Made by a program: the position numbers and the translations under genes
The notes under the pieces: model-generated
Told to the model about the DNA's origin: nothing
The model's input: only the letters and a program-made list of their open reading frames with translations
Database searches by the model: none
Shown here: in pieces, positions 1 through 8,518 of the stretch
Numbering within the stretch: position 1 is the first letter of the stretch
How the letters are laid out: each line of letters begins with the position of its first letter
Source: Lachnospiraceae bacterium
GTDB taxonomy: Bacteria > Bacillota > Clostridia > Lachnospirales > Lachnospiraceae
Assembly: GCA_021203305.1 (NCBI GenBank)
Contig: JAJQBK010000028.1
Span: 14,151-51,856, forward strand
Reading direction: 5' to 3'
DNA: 37,706 nt

Positions 1-1950
1 TCGTTCCGCTTTCTTCAGCCAACCTCTTCTTTATTTCTAAAGCTTCCCCATAATATTTCTTCGCTTCCTTTAAATTACCCGCCTTCATACAAACGTTTCC
101 AAGGCTTTGGTAAGAACTGCTTAAAAAAAACCGATTCTCTTCCGTTCTTTCCTCATCTGCCAGTTCTTTACTGATTTCCAGAGAAGCCTCATAATATCCC
201 CTGGCCTGTTCATACCTTTCCTCTTCCTCGCAAATGCTTCCCAAATTATCGCAAGAAATACTTATGTCAAAACGGATATCCCAGATTTCCAAATCACCTG
301 ATTTATATAATTCTAATTTCTCTTTTATCCGCAAACCTTTTATATAATACTTCCATGCTTTTTTTAAATCACTTTTATCCCTGAAAATATCCCCAAGCCT
401 GTCACATGCTAATGCCAGATTATAATTGTTTAAATTCCCATGGAAGTTCTTAGATAATTCACATGCTACTATATATATTTGCAGACATATCTTTTCCGCT
501 TCTTCCTGTTGGGTTTCCTGGATGTAATTCTTTAAACCAAGCATTGCTTCCAGATAAAGCTGCCCGTAGTATTCTCCTTTATATGTTTTGTATTCCTCCT
601 TATACAGGTCAGTGAGTTTCTTCTGCCACTGAAGAGCAGCTTCATAATCCCGCTGAACGCCATTTCCATTGAGATACATATTAGCAAGCTGCTCCATTGC
701 TTTTGCCTGCCCCGCATCGGCAGCACAAGTGATTAATTCCAGCGCTCGATTTGTATTAACTTCAACGTCAATCCCATTCAGATAGGCCATACCTATAAGA
801 TAAAGATGTTCCGGATCATCATTGGCGCCCAAATTAATCTTTGCATTTTTCTGCAGCCACTTCAGTAAGCAGGCCGACATTGCTGTTGCGTCGTGCCCAT
901 CAACAACATCGGGAAGCTTATCAAAAATTTGCAGCTCTTTTAAATCCATATCCGCCATTTGTACCGGCAGTATCGGCTTCTTTGCTTCCCGCGCAGCCGG
1001 GTATTCATGAGTAACCACATAATTTTTCCCTTTTACCAGATCAGGCGTTACAACCATCATAAAAAGATCGCTCTTTAATATTGTATCTCGAATGACATCA
1101 TTAAAATGATCATTGGGCTGCAGAAATTCATCATACCAAACGGCAATATCTCTGCAAAAATCAATTTGATGGATCAGCCTCATAAGTTCCTGCGCATATG
1201 AGCGGTCCGTCTTTCGATAGCTCATAAAAATATGTGCCTCAAACGCATGCTTCACGTCAAATATAAGGTCATCGTCAGGCAAAACAGAAGATAAAAAATT
1301 TTCCAGCTTTTTCTTATATGGGATGACTGTCCGGTTTATAATGTTTTCATATTTATCCAAAAATTGCAGATCTCCGCAGACATTGGCGTATTCTGTTTTC
1401 AGATCGGCTTCCTGCATCAACGGTAATATCGGAATACCATGTTCAATGGCAAATGTTAAGTCTTCATCCCGTGCAAAACTGGGCTCGTTCAGGAAATGAC
1501 GTGTAATCGGGATAACAAACAGTTTCATACTTTCCCGGTTCTGCGCAATTTCCATCTTTAAATCTATATATTCATAATCATCTTTACCTTCAAATATTTT
1601 GCTTTTAAATTTTATAATATTACTGAAAAATTTACGGATGGGGTTATCCACGCCTCTTTGACGCTGTAATTCATCCTCACGTACAGATGTCACAGGCGTT
1701 TTTTTGAACTGTCTTTTGACTTTCCGGATATTTCCGGTTTATACGTGTTATCCTTCGATTGCGGTTCTTCAACTTTTCCCGAATTTTCTAACGCAGAGCG
1801 ATACCATATTACACAATCCTGGGTTTCAAATATATCCTGGCAGATCGTTTCAAAATACATATTAAAGTCATCAGGATGACAGGTGAAATATATACGTGCC
1901 TTCTCCTGGAGGCTGCCTTCTCCGATTGTTTTATATGATAACTTCTCCAT
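1..1950 (-). CDS. TIR-TIR-Sel1/TPR protein, partial at left edge, split by a -1 frame change
   Basis: The gene starts at 1950 (ATG, AGGAAGG site 9 nt upstream), 28 bp after the preceding TIR gene, and runs off the left edge. The first 86 codons (MEKLSYK...) stop at 1690-1692. Reading continues in the -1 frame from the seven-A run at 1699-1705 to base 1 without a stop. The two parts align with consecutive parts of the neighbouring intact 613-residue protein, so I treat them as one gene. The order is a degenerate TIR-like domain with a charged insert, a canonical TIR (FMSYRK, YDEFLQPNDHF, LFMMVVTP, HEYPAA with the expected Glu), two Sel1-like repeats (AYLNGIDVEVN, MYLNGNGVQRD), and TPR-like helices (SLGNVCMKAGNLKEAKKYYG). 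The role is probably cytoplasmic NAD cleavage or signalling, by analogy with bacterial TIR proteins; this is inferred. The break may be programmed frameshifting, phase variation, a real mutation or a sequencing error. Confidence 0.8.
1699..1705 (-). other. Seven-A slippery run at the frame junction of the TIR gene
   Basis: On the coding strand the zero frame reads TCA AAA AAA CGC CTG TGA. A one-base backward slip on A-AAA-AAA gives ACG CCT GTG ACA, which is the frame open for the rest of the gene. The zero-frame stop lies three codons after the run. A GGAAAG sequence lies about 14 nt upstream, a loose counterpart of the internal Shine-Dalgarno at dnaX-type sites. I see no clear downstream hairpin. 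One extra A would also restore the frame. Confidence 0.6.
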
Positions 1951-1978
1951 GGTATTTTACCCTTCCTGTTTAGAAAAT

Positions 1979-3820
1979 CTACCATCTTCTTTCGTCAGGT
2001 TCTCCCATCCATAACCTCATATAATGGCCTTCCATATACGGATCATTCTTCCTGATACATAAATCCGCAAGCTTCAACCAGGCATACCTCTGGTACTCCC
2101 GTTTCCTGCTGACCGCTTGGGGGGATAATTTCAAAATAGCGTGATAGCATTCCTCTTCCTTTTCCAAGTCGTTTCTGGCCTTATACAATTCTGCCAGCCG
2201 GGACAGTGAAGTATAAGACCTGTCTATATCATCTTCATCCCCTGAAATGCCAGCAATTTTTTCCGCCGCCTCACACCGCTCTTTGGAATAATAAATCTTC
2301 TCATCAGCATCGTGGGCAAACCTTATGCAGGTATACAGCCCGTCAAACATCTCCCTCAGGTATCCGATATCTGAAGAGTTACAGTATGCTTCCCGTGCGG
2401 TTTCCACGCGACGGTCAGAGTACCGGAGTGCGTCCTCTTTATTATCCTGTATTTCAGAGATTTTTGCAAGGTACCGGTAACTGGAAAGAAGCATCTGGCG
2501 CCATTTTGAAATATTCTTCTCATTTTCAGACCTGGCGGCAATTTCCACCACTTTTTGGAAAACCTCCTGCGCTCCCTGTATATCTGTCATAACAGGCCTG
2601 TTAGAATCTTCGATTGACGGGGATGCACACAGCATGCCATAATCAAGAAGCTCCCCGGCATAGGCGAAATCTGTCACATCACTATTTTGGCGTAATATTT
2701 CAATGTACTGTTTTTTCAGTGCTGCGGCCCTCGGCAAATCCCTTTCATTGCCGTACTGGTAAATCTGCGATAACCGGTTTATTGGATCCGGGAGCCCCGC
2801 ATCCACTGCTTCCTGGATATATTGCAGCCCTTTTTGGGAATCGCGCTCTACCCAGCTCCCTGTGTAATAGCCCAGCCCGCGAAAATACTTCCTCTCCAGC
2901 GTTTCATTCTGCGTTTCGCGCTGAATAAATCCCTCAAGCCCGGAAAAGAGCTTACGGAAGAATTTCTTTTCTTTCTCCGGATTGACAAGGCTGAAATTTT
3001 CCCCATATACCCTGCCCAGTTCCTTTTTATCTGTTTCTGCCATCCTTACTGCCAAAACAGGCTTCCCCATGGCTTTTGCCAGGGGATATTCCTTCAGGAG
3101 CACATAATTTCCATGTTCAAGGATTGACGGTGTAACAATCAGCAGGAACAGGTCGCATTTGCAGATTGCTTCTATGATGGAATCCTCAAAGTCCTCCCCC
3201 GGTGTCAGGTAATCGTCATACCAGAATTCCACATGCTCGAATTCCGGATACTGGTGGATCTGCCTCTCCAGCTTCAGCACATGCTGGAAATCCTTTTTAC
3301 GGTACGAAAGGAAAACCCTTATCCCAAAAGCATCGTGGATTTTCTCAGATATCTCATCCCCTGAAAACATGGCCGACAGATATTTTTCCAGGTGCCGGCT
3401 ATCCTCTGCCGATTTTGAGGAAAAGCTGATATACTGGATATTCCCGAATGTATCCCTGTATAATTGCTCCAGGCTCGGCTCCATCATAAGCGGCAGGATG
3501 GGAACCTGGTTCTTCTTCGCATAGATAAGCTCCTCACAGGCTGCCCTGCTTCCTGAAGTGAGCAGGTTTTTGGTGACAGGCACCACGAAGAGTCGCATTG
3601 CGCTGAGGAATAGCTCTATCTCCCCGAAAGGAATATCTGCATCTGTATACCATACGGCAAAATTTTGGAACCTCAATAATCCATCAGCAACCGCGTCCAG
3701 ATAAGTATCCAGATCCGCAGGATGGCAGGAAAAGTAAACTGCCGGCTTCCCATTAGGGCGTTCCATTTGGCCTCCTGCGGAATTCTTTGCCAGACGCGTT
3801 TTGTATTTCCATTCTATCAT
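1979..3820 (-). CDS. Tandem-TIR protein with Sel1/TPR C-terminal region
   Basis: This 613-residue cytoplasmic protein has no signal peptide or membrane segment. The start at 3820 is supported by GGAGG six nt upstream. Residues about 26-150 form a divergent TIR-like domain (VYFSCHPADL, LFVVPVTKNLL, PILPL). Residues 168-290 form a canonical TIR: FLSYRKKD at 170, YDDYLTPGEDF at 201, LFLLIVTPSIL, then KEYPLAKAMGKPVLAV. Glu97 and Glu244 sit where TIR NADases carry the catalytic Glu. A Sel1-like repeat (GLQYIQEAVDAGLPD) and TPR-like helices fill the C-terminal half. The next gene downstream is a paralogue of the same architecture in the same transcriptional unit. TIR plus repeat architecture is known in bacterial antiphage and signalling proteins; a defence role here is inferred from family and from the AT-rich context. 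Confidence 0.8.
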   Translation of the reverse strand: MIEWKYKTRLAKNSAGGQMERPNGKPAVYFSCHPADLDTYLDAVADGLLRFQNFAVWYTDADIPFGEIELFLSAMRLFVVPVTKNLLTSGSRAACEELIYAKKNQVPILPLMMEPSLEQLYRDTFGNIQYISFSSKSAEDSRHLEKYLSAMFSGDEISEKIHDAFGIRVFLSYRKKDFQHVLKLERQIHQYPEFEHVEFWYDDYLTPGEDFEDSIIEAICKCDLFLLIVTPSILEHGNYVLLKEYPLAKAMGKPVLAVRMAETDKKELGRVYGENFSLVNPEKEKKFFRKLFSGLEGFIQRETQNETLERKYFRGLGYYTGSWVERDSQKGLQYIQEAVDAGLPDPINRLSQIYQYGNERDLPRAAALKKQYIEILRQNSDVTDFAYAGELLDYGMLCASPSIEDSNRPVMTDIQGAQEVFQKVVEIAARSENEKNISKWRQMLLSSYRYLAKISEIQDNKEDALRYSDRRVETAREAYCNSSDIGYLREMFDGLYTCIRFAHDADEKIYYSKERCEAAEKIAGISGDEDDIDRSYTSLSRLAELYKARNDLEKEEECYHAILKLSPQAVSRKREYQRYAWLKLADLCIRKNDPYMEGHYMRLWMGEPDERRW

Positions 3821-4224
3821 AGTCTGCCTCCGTTTTCTTTTTTGTTGTCCTTATCGTATCACATATTTTTATGATAGCATAAATGGGGTAAATAGGGGTA
3901 TATCTTATCCTGAAAACTTAATTTGCTGCATATACAACATAGCACACTTCCATGCTGGCTGCCGGATGCCGGGTAAATTCTTCTTGAATCTCTCACCTTC
4001 CTTGTCATCCCGCCACCCTGGCAGCCCTTTGTGAAATTCTCCTTTGCCGGCCTCCTTTCCATAGTTTATCATTTCTCTGTTGCACGCTTATCTTACCATA
4101 TCTTTTCTGATCCAAATTTCAGGGGATAAATATTTATATTGTGGGTATTTATATACGTATTTAAAGAATGTCTTGCGTTTCGTTCGTCCCACTACTGGCT
4201 CAAAATAAGCCCACAACAAAATTA
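3821..4224. other. Intergenic stretch upstream of the TIR genes
   Basis: No convincing gene is present. The TIR promoter should lie at about 3830-3900 on the minus strand, where AT-rich hexamers occur but no clean -35/-10 pair can be assigned. The AT-rich stretch 4127-4165 contains short ATTTATAT-type repeats. Short open frames across this gap lack ribosome sites and family resemblance. Confidence 0.5.
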
Positions 4225-4254
4225 GAGCGGAACTACTTTTCAGTAGCTCCGCTC
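4225..4254 (-). terminator. Likely terminator after metA
   Basis: The 13-bp arms 4225-4237 and 4242-4254 (GAGCGGAACTACT / AGTAGCTCCGCTC) pair with one mismatch around a 4-nt loop. On the minus strand they are followed by TAATTTTGTTG. The hairpin lies about 110 bp beyond the metA stop. Confidence 0.6.
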
Positions 4255-4300
4255 CAGAAAATAATAAGGTTTATCGGCTACACCAATTTGGCGCCAAAAT

Positions 4301-4326
4301 ATGCCACGATATGCCACGATACGCCA
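4301..4326. repeat. Tandem 10-bp repeat ATGCCACGAT
   Basis: There are two exact copies (4301-4310 and 4311-4320) and a partial third (ACGCCA). They lie in the 3' flank of metA. Confidence 0.7.
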
Positions 4327-4364
4327 TTTTCCCAAAAACAGGAGAACGTCCGGAATCCCTTATT

Positions 4365-5282
4365 TTAAAGGCTTTCCTGCAAAATATATGGAGTCTCCTG
4401 GTATACGTAATAATTTAACCAGTTCGAGTACAGGGCGTTGCTGTGGGCCCGCCACTGCAGATTTGGCTTCCGCTCACAGTCGTTGTTGGGATAATAATTC
4501 TCCGGCAGCTTAATGCGCAGCCCTTTGGCTTTGTCCCGCATATACTCATTGTGAAGGGTGTAACGGTCATACTCCGGATGCCCCATGACAAAAATCTGCT
4601 TTCCCATCGCTGTCATGCACAGGAAAACCCCCGCTTTGTCGCTCTCGGCAAGCACCGTCAGGTCGCTGCAGTTGTGAATATCCGCGGAAGAAACCGTCGT
4701 GTGCCTGCTGTGGGGCGCCAGAAAAATATCATCAAAGCCCCGCACCAGCGGAATTTTGCGGTTGGAGACCCTGTGCTCGAAAAGGCCGAACAGCTTTTCC
4801 GGCAGGAGCCTCTTTTCGATTCCGAAGTGATAATAGAGCGCCGCCTGCGCTCCCCAGCAGATATGCAGGGTGCTGGTCACATGGGTTTTGGTCCACTCCA
4901 TGATTCTGCGAAGCTCCGGCCAGTAGTCCACCTCCTCAAACTCATACTGCTCCACCGGCGCCCCCGTGATAATCATCCCGTCATAGCGGAATTTTTTCAG
5001 CTGTTCAAAGTTCTGATAAAATTTATTCAGGTGGTTGGCGGAGGTATTCTGAGAAATATGGCTTTCCACCTTCATAAAGGTCACGTTCACCTGCAGGGGA
5101 GTATTGGACAGGGCACGCAAAAGCTGGAGCTCCGTGTCCTCCTTCACCGGCATGAGATTCAGGATGCAGATTTCCAACGGCCTGATCTGCTGGCTTGTGG
5201 CCCGGTTTTCATCCATCACGAAAATATTTTCCGTTTCCAATATGCTCTTAGCTGGTAAATCATTCTGCGTTCTGATTGGCAT
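4365..5282 (-). CDS. metA: Homoserine O-acyltransferase (probably acetyl-CoA dependent)
   Basis: The enzyme acylates homoserine in methionine biosynthesis. I chose the ATG at 5282 (protein [11 protein letters not shown]...), which matches the family N-terminus and has GAGGA eight nt upstream; a GTG at 5297 would add five residues. Visible motifs are [25 protein letters not shown], the nucleophile in [11 protein letters not shown] (Cys141), and the His/Glu pair in [10 protein letters not shown]. The full length of 305 residues is usual. With this start the Glu of GAPVE is residue 111. In characterised MetA proteins Glu at this position marks acetyl-CoA rather than succinyl-CoA use. The gene lies 59 bp downstream of ligA on the same strand. 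I found no SAM riboswitch in the short gap, so any regulation must act upstream of ligA or by other means. Confidence 0.93.
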   Translation of the reverse strand: MPIRTQNDLPAKSILETENIFVMDENRATSQQIRPLEICILNLMPVKEDTELQLLRALSNTPLQVNVTFMKVESHISQNTSANHLNKFYQNFEQLKKFRYDGMIITGAPVEQYEFEEVDYWPELRRIMEWTKTHVTSTLHICWGAQAALYYHFGIEKRLLPEKLFGLFEHRVSNRKIPLVRGFDDIFLAPHSRHTTVSSADIHNCSDLTVLAESDKAGVFLCMTAMGKQIFVMGHPEYDRYTLHNEYMRDKAKGLRIKLPENYYPNNDCERKPNLQWRAHSNALYSNWLNYYVYQETPYILQESL

Positions 5283-5341
5283 GTATCTCTTCCTCACTGC
5301 TTTCTTTTATTCATCATAAACAGGCAAACAAAGGTTCTGCT

Positions 5342-7291
5342 TTATTGTAAATATTTCTGCACAAATTCCTCTTCCGTCATAATGGGAATTCCAAGCTCCC
5401 CGGCCTTTTTATTTTTATTGGAGGTGGACGCCGGATTGTTGTTGACCAGCACGCTGGTCTTTGCGGAGACACTGCCGGTCACCTTTCCCCCGGCCGCCTC
5501 GATGGCCGCCTTGAGCTGGCCGCGGTTCTCGTAAAGGAAAAGATCGCCGGTGATCACCACCGTCAGGCCTTTCAGCCTGTCCCCCTCCGCGGAGGTCTCC
5601 TCCTGAAGGCTCAGCTCCGAGAGCAGCTCCCTCACATCCGCAAGGCGGACTTCATCCTCAAAATAGCTGGCAAAGGACCCGGCCAGCACCTCCCCCACCC
5701 CGTCGATCTTTTGAAACTCCTCCGCGGAGCCATGGGAAAGCGCCTCAAAATCATTGTCAAAATGTCTGCAGATCAGCTTCGCCGTGGCGAGGCCGATGCC
5801 CGCTATCCCCAGCGCGTAAATCAGCTTCGCCAGGGTTGTCCTTCTGGAGCTTTCCACCGCCCGCAGCAGATTATCGCAGCTCTTTTGTCCAAAGCCCTCC
5901 ATGGAAATGATCTCATCCCGGTATCTGTCCAGATGGTACAGATCCCGGAACTTATGCAGAAAGCCCGCGGCGATGAACTTCTCCAGCGTGGCTTCGCTCA
6001 TGCCGTCGATATTCATGGCGTCCCTGCTGACAAACAGAGTAAAGGACTTAATCTTTTTGGCGGGACATTCCGGATTGGTACAGTATAAAAACTGCCCCTC
6101 CCTGACGCTCCTTATTTTGGTCTGTCCCCCGCAAACCGGACACTTCTCCGGGATTTCAAGAGTGTCAGAGCAGATCAGATTCTCCGAGATCTGAGGGATG
6201 ATCATGTTGGCCTTATAGACCCGGACAGTATCCCCGATTCCCAGCTTTAACTCCCTGACAATGCTGACATTGTGGACGCTGGCGCGGCTGACCGTGGTGC
6301 CCTCCAGCTCCACCGGTTCAAACACGGCCACCGGATTGATGAGCCCCGTCCTGCTGGCGGACCATTCGATCTCAAGCAGGGTCGTATCCCTCTCCTCATC
6401 CATCCATTTAAAGGCCATGGAGTCTCTGGGGAACTTACTGGTCCTGCCCAGGCTCTCTCCGTAGGCGATATCATCATAGCACAGCACCAGGCCGTCGCTT
6501 GGCACATCGAAGCCTTCAATCTTCTGAGAAAAATAACGCACCGTCTCCGGTATGGTCTCCCCGGTAACCTTCCTGTACTCCACCGTCTCAAAGCCCTGGG
6601 AGGCCAGAAATTCCATCTGCTCTTCTCTTGTGGTGAATCCCCTTCCGTCACATTGAACCAGAGTAAAGGCAATCAGCCGGACTCTTCGCTGCGCCGTGAC
6701 CGCGCTGTTGAGTTGGCGCACGGAGCCGGAGCACAGATTCCTGGGGTTTTTGTATTTCAGACTTTCCTCCGCGATGGAGTCATTGATGGCCTGAAAATCG
6801 CTGTAGGTGATAACAGCCTCCCCCCGCAGGATCAGTTTTTTCTCATAAGGGATGCGCATGGGGAGATTAATGAAGGTCCTGGCGTTGTCCGTGATAACCT
6901 CTCCGATCTCTCCATTGCCTCTGGTCACCGCCTTTAATAGCTGTCCATTCTCATAGGTCAGAACAATCGTCAGGCCATCCAGCTTCCAGCTGAGCAGCCC
7001 CTCCCTGTCCGCCAGAAAGCTCACAAGCTGGGACACCTCCTTGGTCTTGCTCAAAGACAGCATGGGGCGCTCGTGGGCCTCCTTCGGCAGCTCCTCCACC
7101 GCGCTGTAGCCCACCGTCTGGGTGGGACTGCCGGCCATGACAATGCCGGTCTTTCGCTCCAGCTCCACAAGCTCATCATACAGCCTGTCATACTCAAGGT
7201 TGGACATGAGCTCCCTGTCCTCCGCGTAATAGGCCCGGCCAGCCTCCTTCAGAATCCGATGGAGCTCAAGCATCCTCTCTTTGTCTGTCAT
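5342..7291 (-). CDS. ligA: NAD-dependent DNA ligase, divergent form
   Basis: This 649-residue cytoplasmic enzyme seals nicks using NAD. The order is: Ia domain near the N-terminus (EYDRLYDELVELE); adenylation domain with the active-site Lys in SWKLDGLTIVL; OB region (VYKANMIIPQISE); zinc finger CPVCGG...CTNPEC; helix-hairpin-helix region (SMEGFGQKSCDNLL, KIDGVGEVLAGSF); and a C-terminal BRCT domain (GLTVVITGDLFLYENR). The start at 7291 has a G-rich site (GGGGGAA) just upstream. Several usually invariant stretches differ, for example GRTSKFPRDSMAFKW instead of the common APRWAIAYKF pattern. It therefore resembles the second, divergent LigA type seen in some Clostridia more than the canonical replication ligase. 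It may share a transcript with metA. Confidence 0.92.
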   Translation of the reverse strand: MTDKERMLELHRILKEAGRAYYAEDRELMSNLEYDRLYDELVELERKTGIVMAGSPTQTVGYSAVEELPKEAHERPMLSLSKTKEVSQLVSFLADREGLLSWKLDGLTIVLTYENGQLLKAVTRGNGEIGEVITDNARTFINLPMRIPYEKKLILRGEAVITYSDFQAINDSIAEESLKYKNPRNLCSGSVRQLNSAVTAQRRVRLIAFTLVQCDGRGFTTREEQMEFLASQGFETVEYRKVTGETIPETVRYFSQKIEGFDVPSDGLVLCYDDIAYGESLGRTSKFPRDSMAFKWMDEERDTTLLEIEWSASRTGLINPVAVFEPVELEGTTVSRASVHNVSIVRELKLGIGDTVRVYKANMIIPQISENLICSDTLEIPEKCPVCGGQTKIRSVREGQFLYCTNPECPAKKIKSFTLFVSRDAMNIDGMSEATLEKFIAAGFLHKFRDLYHLDRYRDEIISMEGFGQKSCDNLLRAVESSRRTTLAKLIYALGIAGIGLATAKLICRHFDNDFEALSHGSAEEFQKIDGVGEVLAGSFASYFEDEVRLADVRELLSELSLQEETSAEGDRLKGLTVVITGDLFLYENRGQLKAAIEAAGGKVTGSVSAKTSVLVNNNPASTSNKNKKAGELGIPIMTEEEFVQKYLQ

Positions 7292-7363
7292 AATTCCCCC
7301 ATTACTTCAAACCGTCTTTCATAACACAGCGCCTCCGAAATCACTCCTTGCAGTTCCCGGCAA

Positions 7364-7431
7364 CCTTCCCAAATTGCCCTTCTTCACGACCCGGCGGCCT
7401 TCCCAAATCGCCCTTCTTCACGACCCGGCGA
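7364..7431. repeat. Direct tandem repeat, 2 x 34 bp
   Basis: Units 7364-7397 and 7398-7431 differ at two positions (T/C at 7375 versus 7409, and the last base). They lie between rluF and ligA. The spacer has no gene. Confidence 0.85.
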
Positions 7432-7447
7432 CTTTTCAAAACATCTC

Positions 7448-8179
7448 TCACGGCCCCGGCCGCTCCTGAGGCTTCACCATGCCATAAAGAGCCTCACGCT
7501 CCTCCCCCGTAATCTCACGGTACTGCCCCGGCTTTAAATCCTTCAGCCAGATATTGGCCACGCGGACTCTCTTTATGCTCCTCACCTGAAAACCGAGAGC
7601 GGCGCACATACGGCGAATCTGCCGGTTCAATCCCTGCGTCAGGATAATGTGGAAGGTATATTTTCCCTCCCGGACTACCTCGCAGGGTCTTGTGGTCTGT
7701 GATAATTCCTTCAGATAAATCCCCTCTGACATGGCCCTCAGAAAATCATCCGTGACTTCCCTGTCCACCTTCACCACATATTCCTTCTCATGGCCTGAGG
7801 AGCCATGCATCAGTCTCTGAATCAAGTCCCCATCATCTGTGAGAAGCAGCAACCCCTCGCTGTCTCTGTCCAGCCTGCCGGCGTAGGTCAGTCGCACAGG
7901 ATAGGAAAAAACATCCCTGATCATCTTCTCCGCGTGGCTGTCCTTTTCTGTACAGGTGACTCCCACCGGTTTATACCAGGCCAGCACTGTTTTTGCATCC
8001 GGAAGCGTAAGATCCCGGCCGTCCAGCGCTACCTCATCACCGGGAAAAACCAGATATCCTATCCCTCCGGGCTTTCCGTTGACCGACACCCTCCCGGCCT
8101 CGATATAAGCGTCCGCCTGCCTTCTGGAGCAGATTCCGGCCTGAGCCAGATATTTATTTAGTCGAATTCCCTCAGCCAT
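7448..8179 (-). CDS. rluF: 23S rRNA pseudouridine synthase, RluF/RluB type
   Basis: The 243-residue protein begins with an S4 RNA-binding domain (IRLNKYLAQAGICSRRQADA, residues 5-60). The RsuA-type catalytic domain follows, with the catalytic Asp in GRLDRDSEGLLLLT and the closing motif QGLNRQIRRMCAALGF. The sequence HEKEYVVKVD and the TRPCEV segment favour RluF over RsuA. It isomerises a uridine in 23S rRNA. ATG 8179 has GGAG upstream (GGGAGCGGAGG region). It sits 156 bp upstream of ligA on the same strand, with a 34-bp tandem repeat in between, so co-transcription is possible but not shown. Confidence 0.88.
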   Translation of the reverse strand: MAEGIRLNKYLAQAGICSRRQADAYIEAGRVSVNGKPGGIGYLVFPGDEVALDGRDLTLPDAKTVLAWYKPVGVTCTEKDSHAEKMIRDVFSYPVRLTYAGRLDRDSEGLLLLTDDGDLIQRLMHGSSGHEKEYVVKVDREVTDDFLRAMSEGIYLKELSQTTRPCEVVREGKYTFHIILTQGLNRQIRRMCAALGFQVRSIKRVRVANIWLKDLKPGQYREITGEEREALYGMVKPQERPGP

Positions 8180-8358
8180 CCTCCGCTCCCTTTCACGTTC
8201 ACACGAAAGCTATCTTACCATAAAACCCGGCTTTTGTACACACAAATGTCACGATTCACAGCTATTATGGCTCATCCATCTCTAAGTACGTGATATCTGC
8301 CAGTATACACAAAAGGGCGGGAATTCTCAATCAAAATATGGAAATCCCGGTGCGTAAA

Positions 8359-8387
8359 ATAAGCACCCCCGCCATGGGAGTGCTTAT
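8359..8387 (-). terminator. Terminator after the SH3b gene
   Basis: A 12-bp stem with one mismatch (ATAAGCACCCCC / GGGAGTGCTTAT) and a 5-nt loop is followed on the minus strand by TTTTACG. It lies about 130 bp beyond the stop at 8519. The rest of 8180-8518 holds no gene. Confidence 0.6.
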
Positions 8388-8463
8388 CTGATATCATTTT
8401 CCTTTATCTCATCTGCAAAAATAACTTCTTAACAGTCCCGGGCTGTGGCGAGGCTTTCAGAGG

Positions 8464-8515
8464 CTGCGATTCGCGTATTAGCCAGTGCAAGATGGGCATA
8501 TTATTTCGCGACAGT
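8464..8515. repeat. Dispersed 3'-flank repeat, copy 1
   Basis: This copy begins CTGCGATTCGCGTATTA, continues GCAAGATGGGCATATTATTT, and ends CGCGACAGTT just before the stop codon of the SH3b gene. It matches 14660-14712 closely. Shorter versions occur at 23061-23089 and 23115-23145. Confidence 0.8.
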
Positions 8516-8518
8516 TTC

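Noticed and set aside
4168-4368. 66-codon frame in the gap before metA
   Set aside because: It spans the metA terminator and a tandem repeat and has no ribosome site.
4443-5258. 271-codon open frame on the plus strand
   Set aside because: It is antisense to metA, with low-complexity shadow composition.
5283-5341. SAM riboswitch before metA
   Set aside because: The 59-bp gap is too short and shows no such fold.
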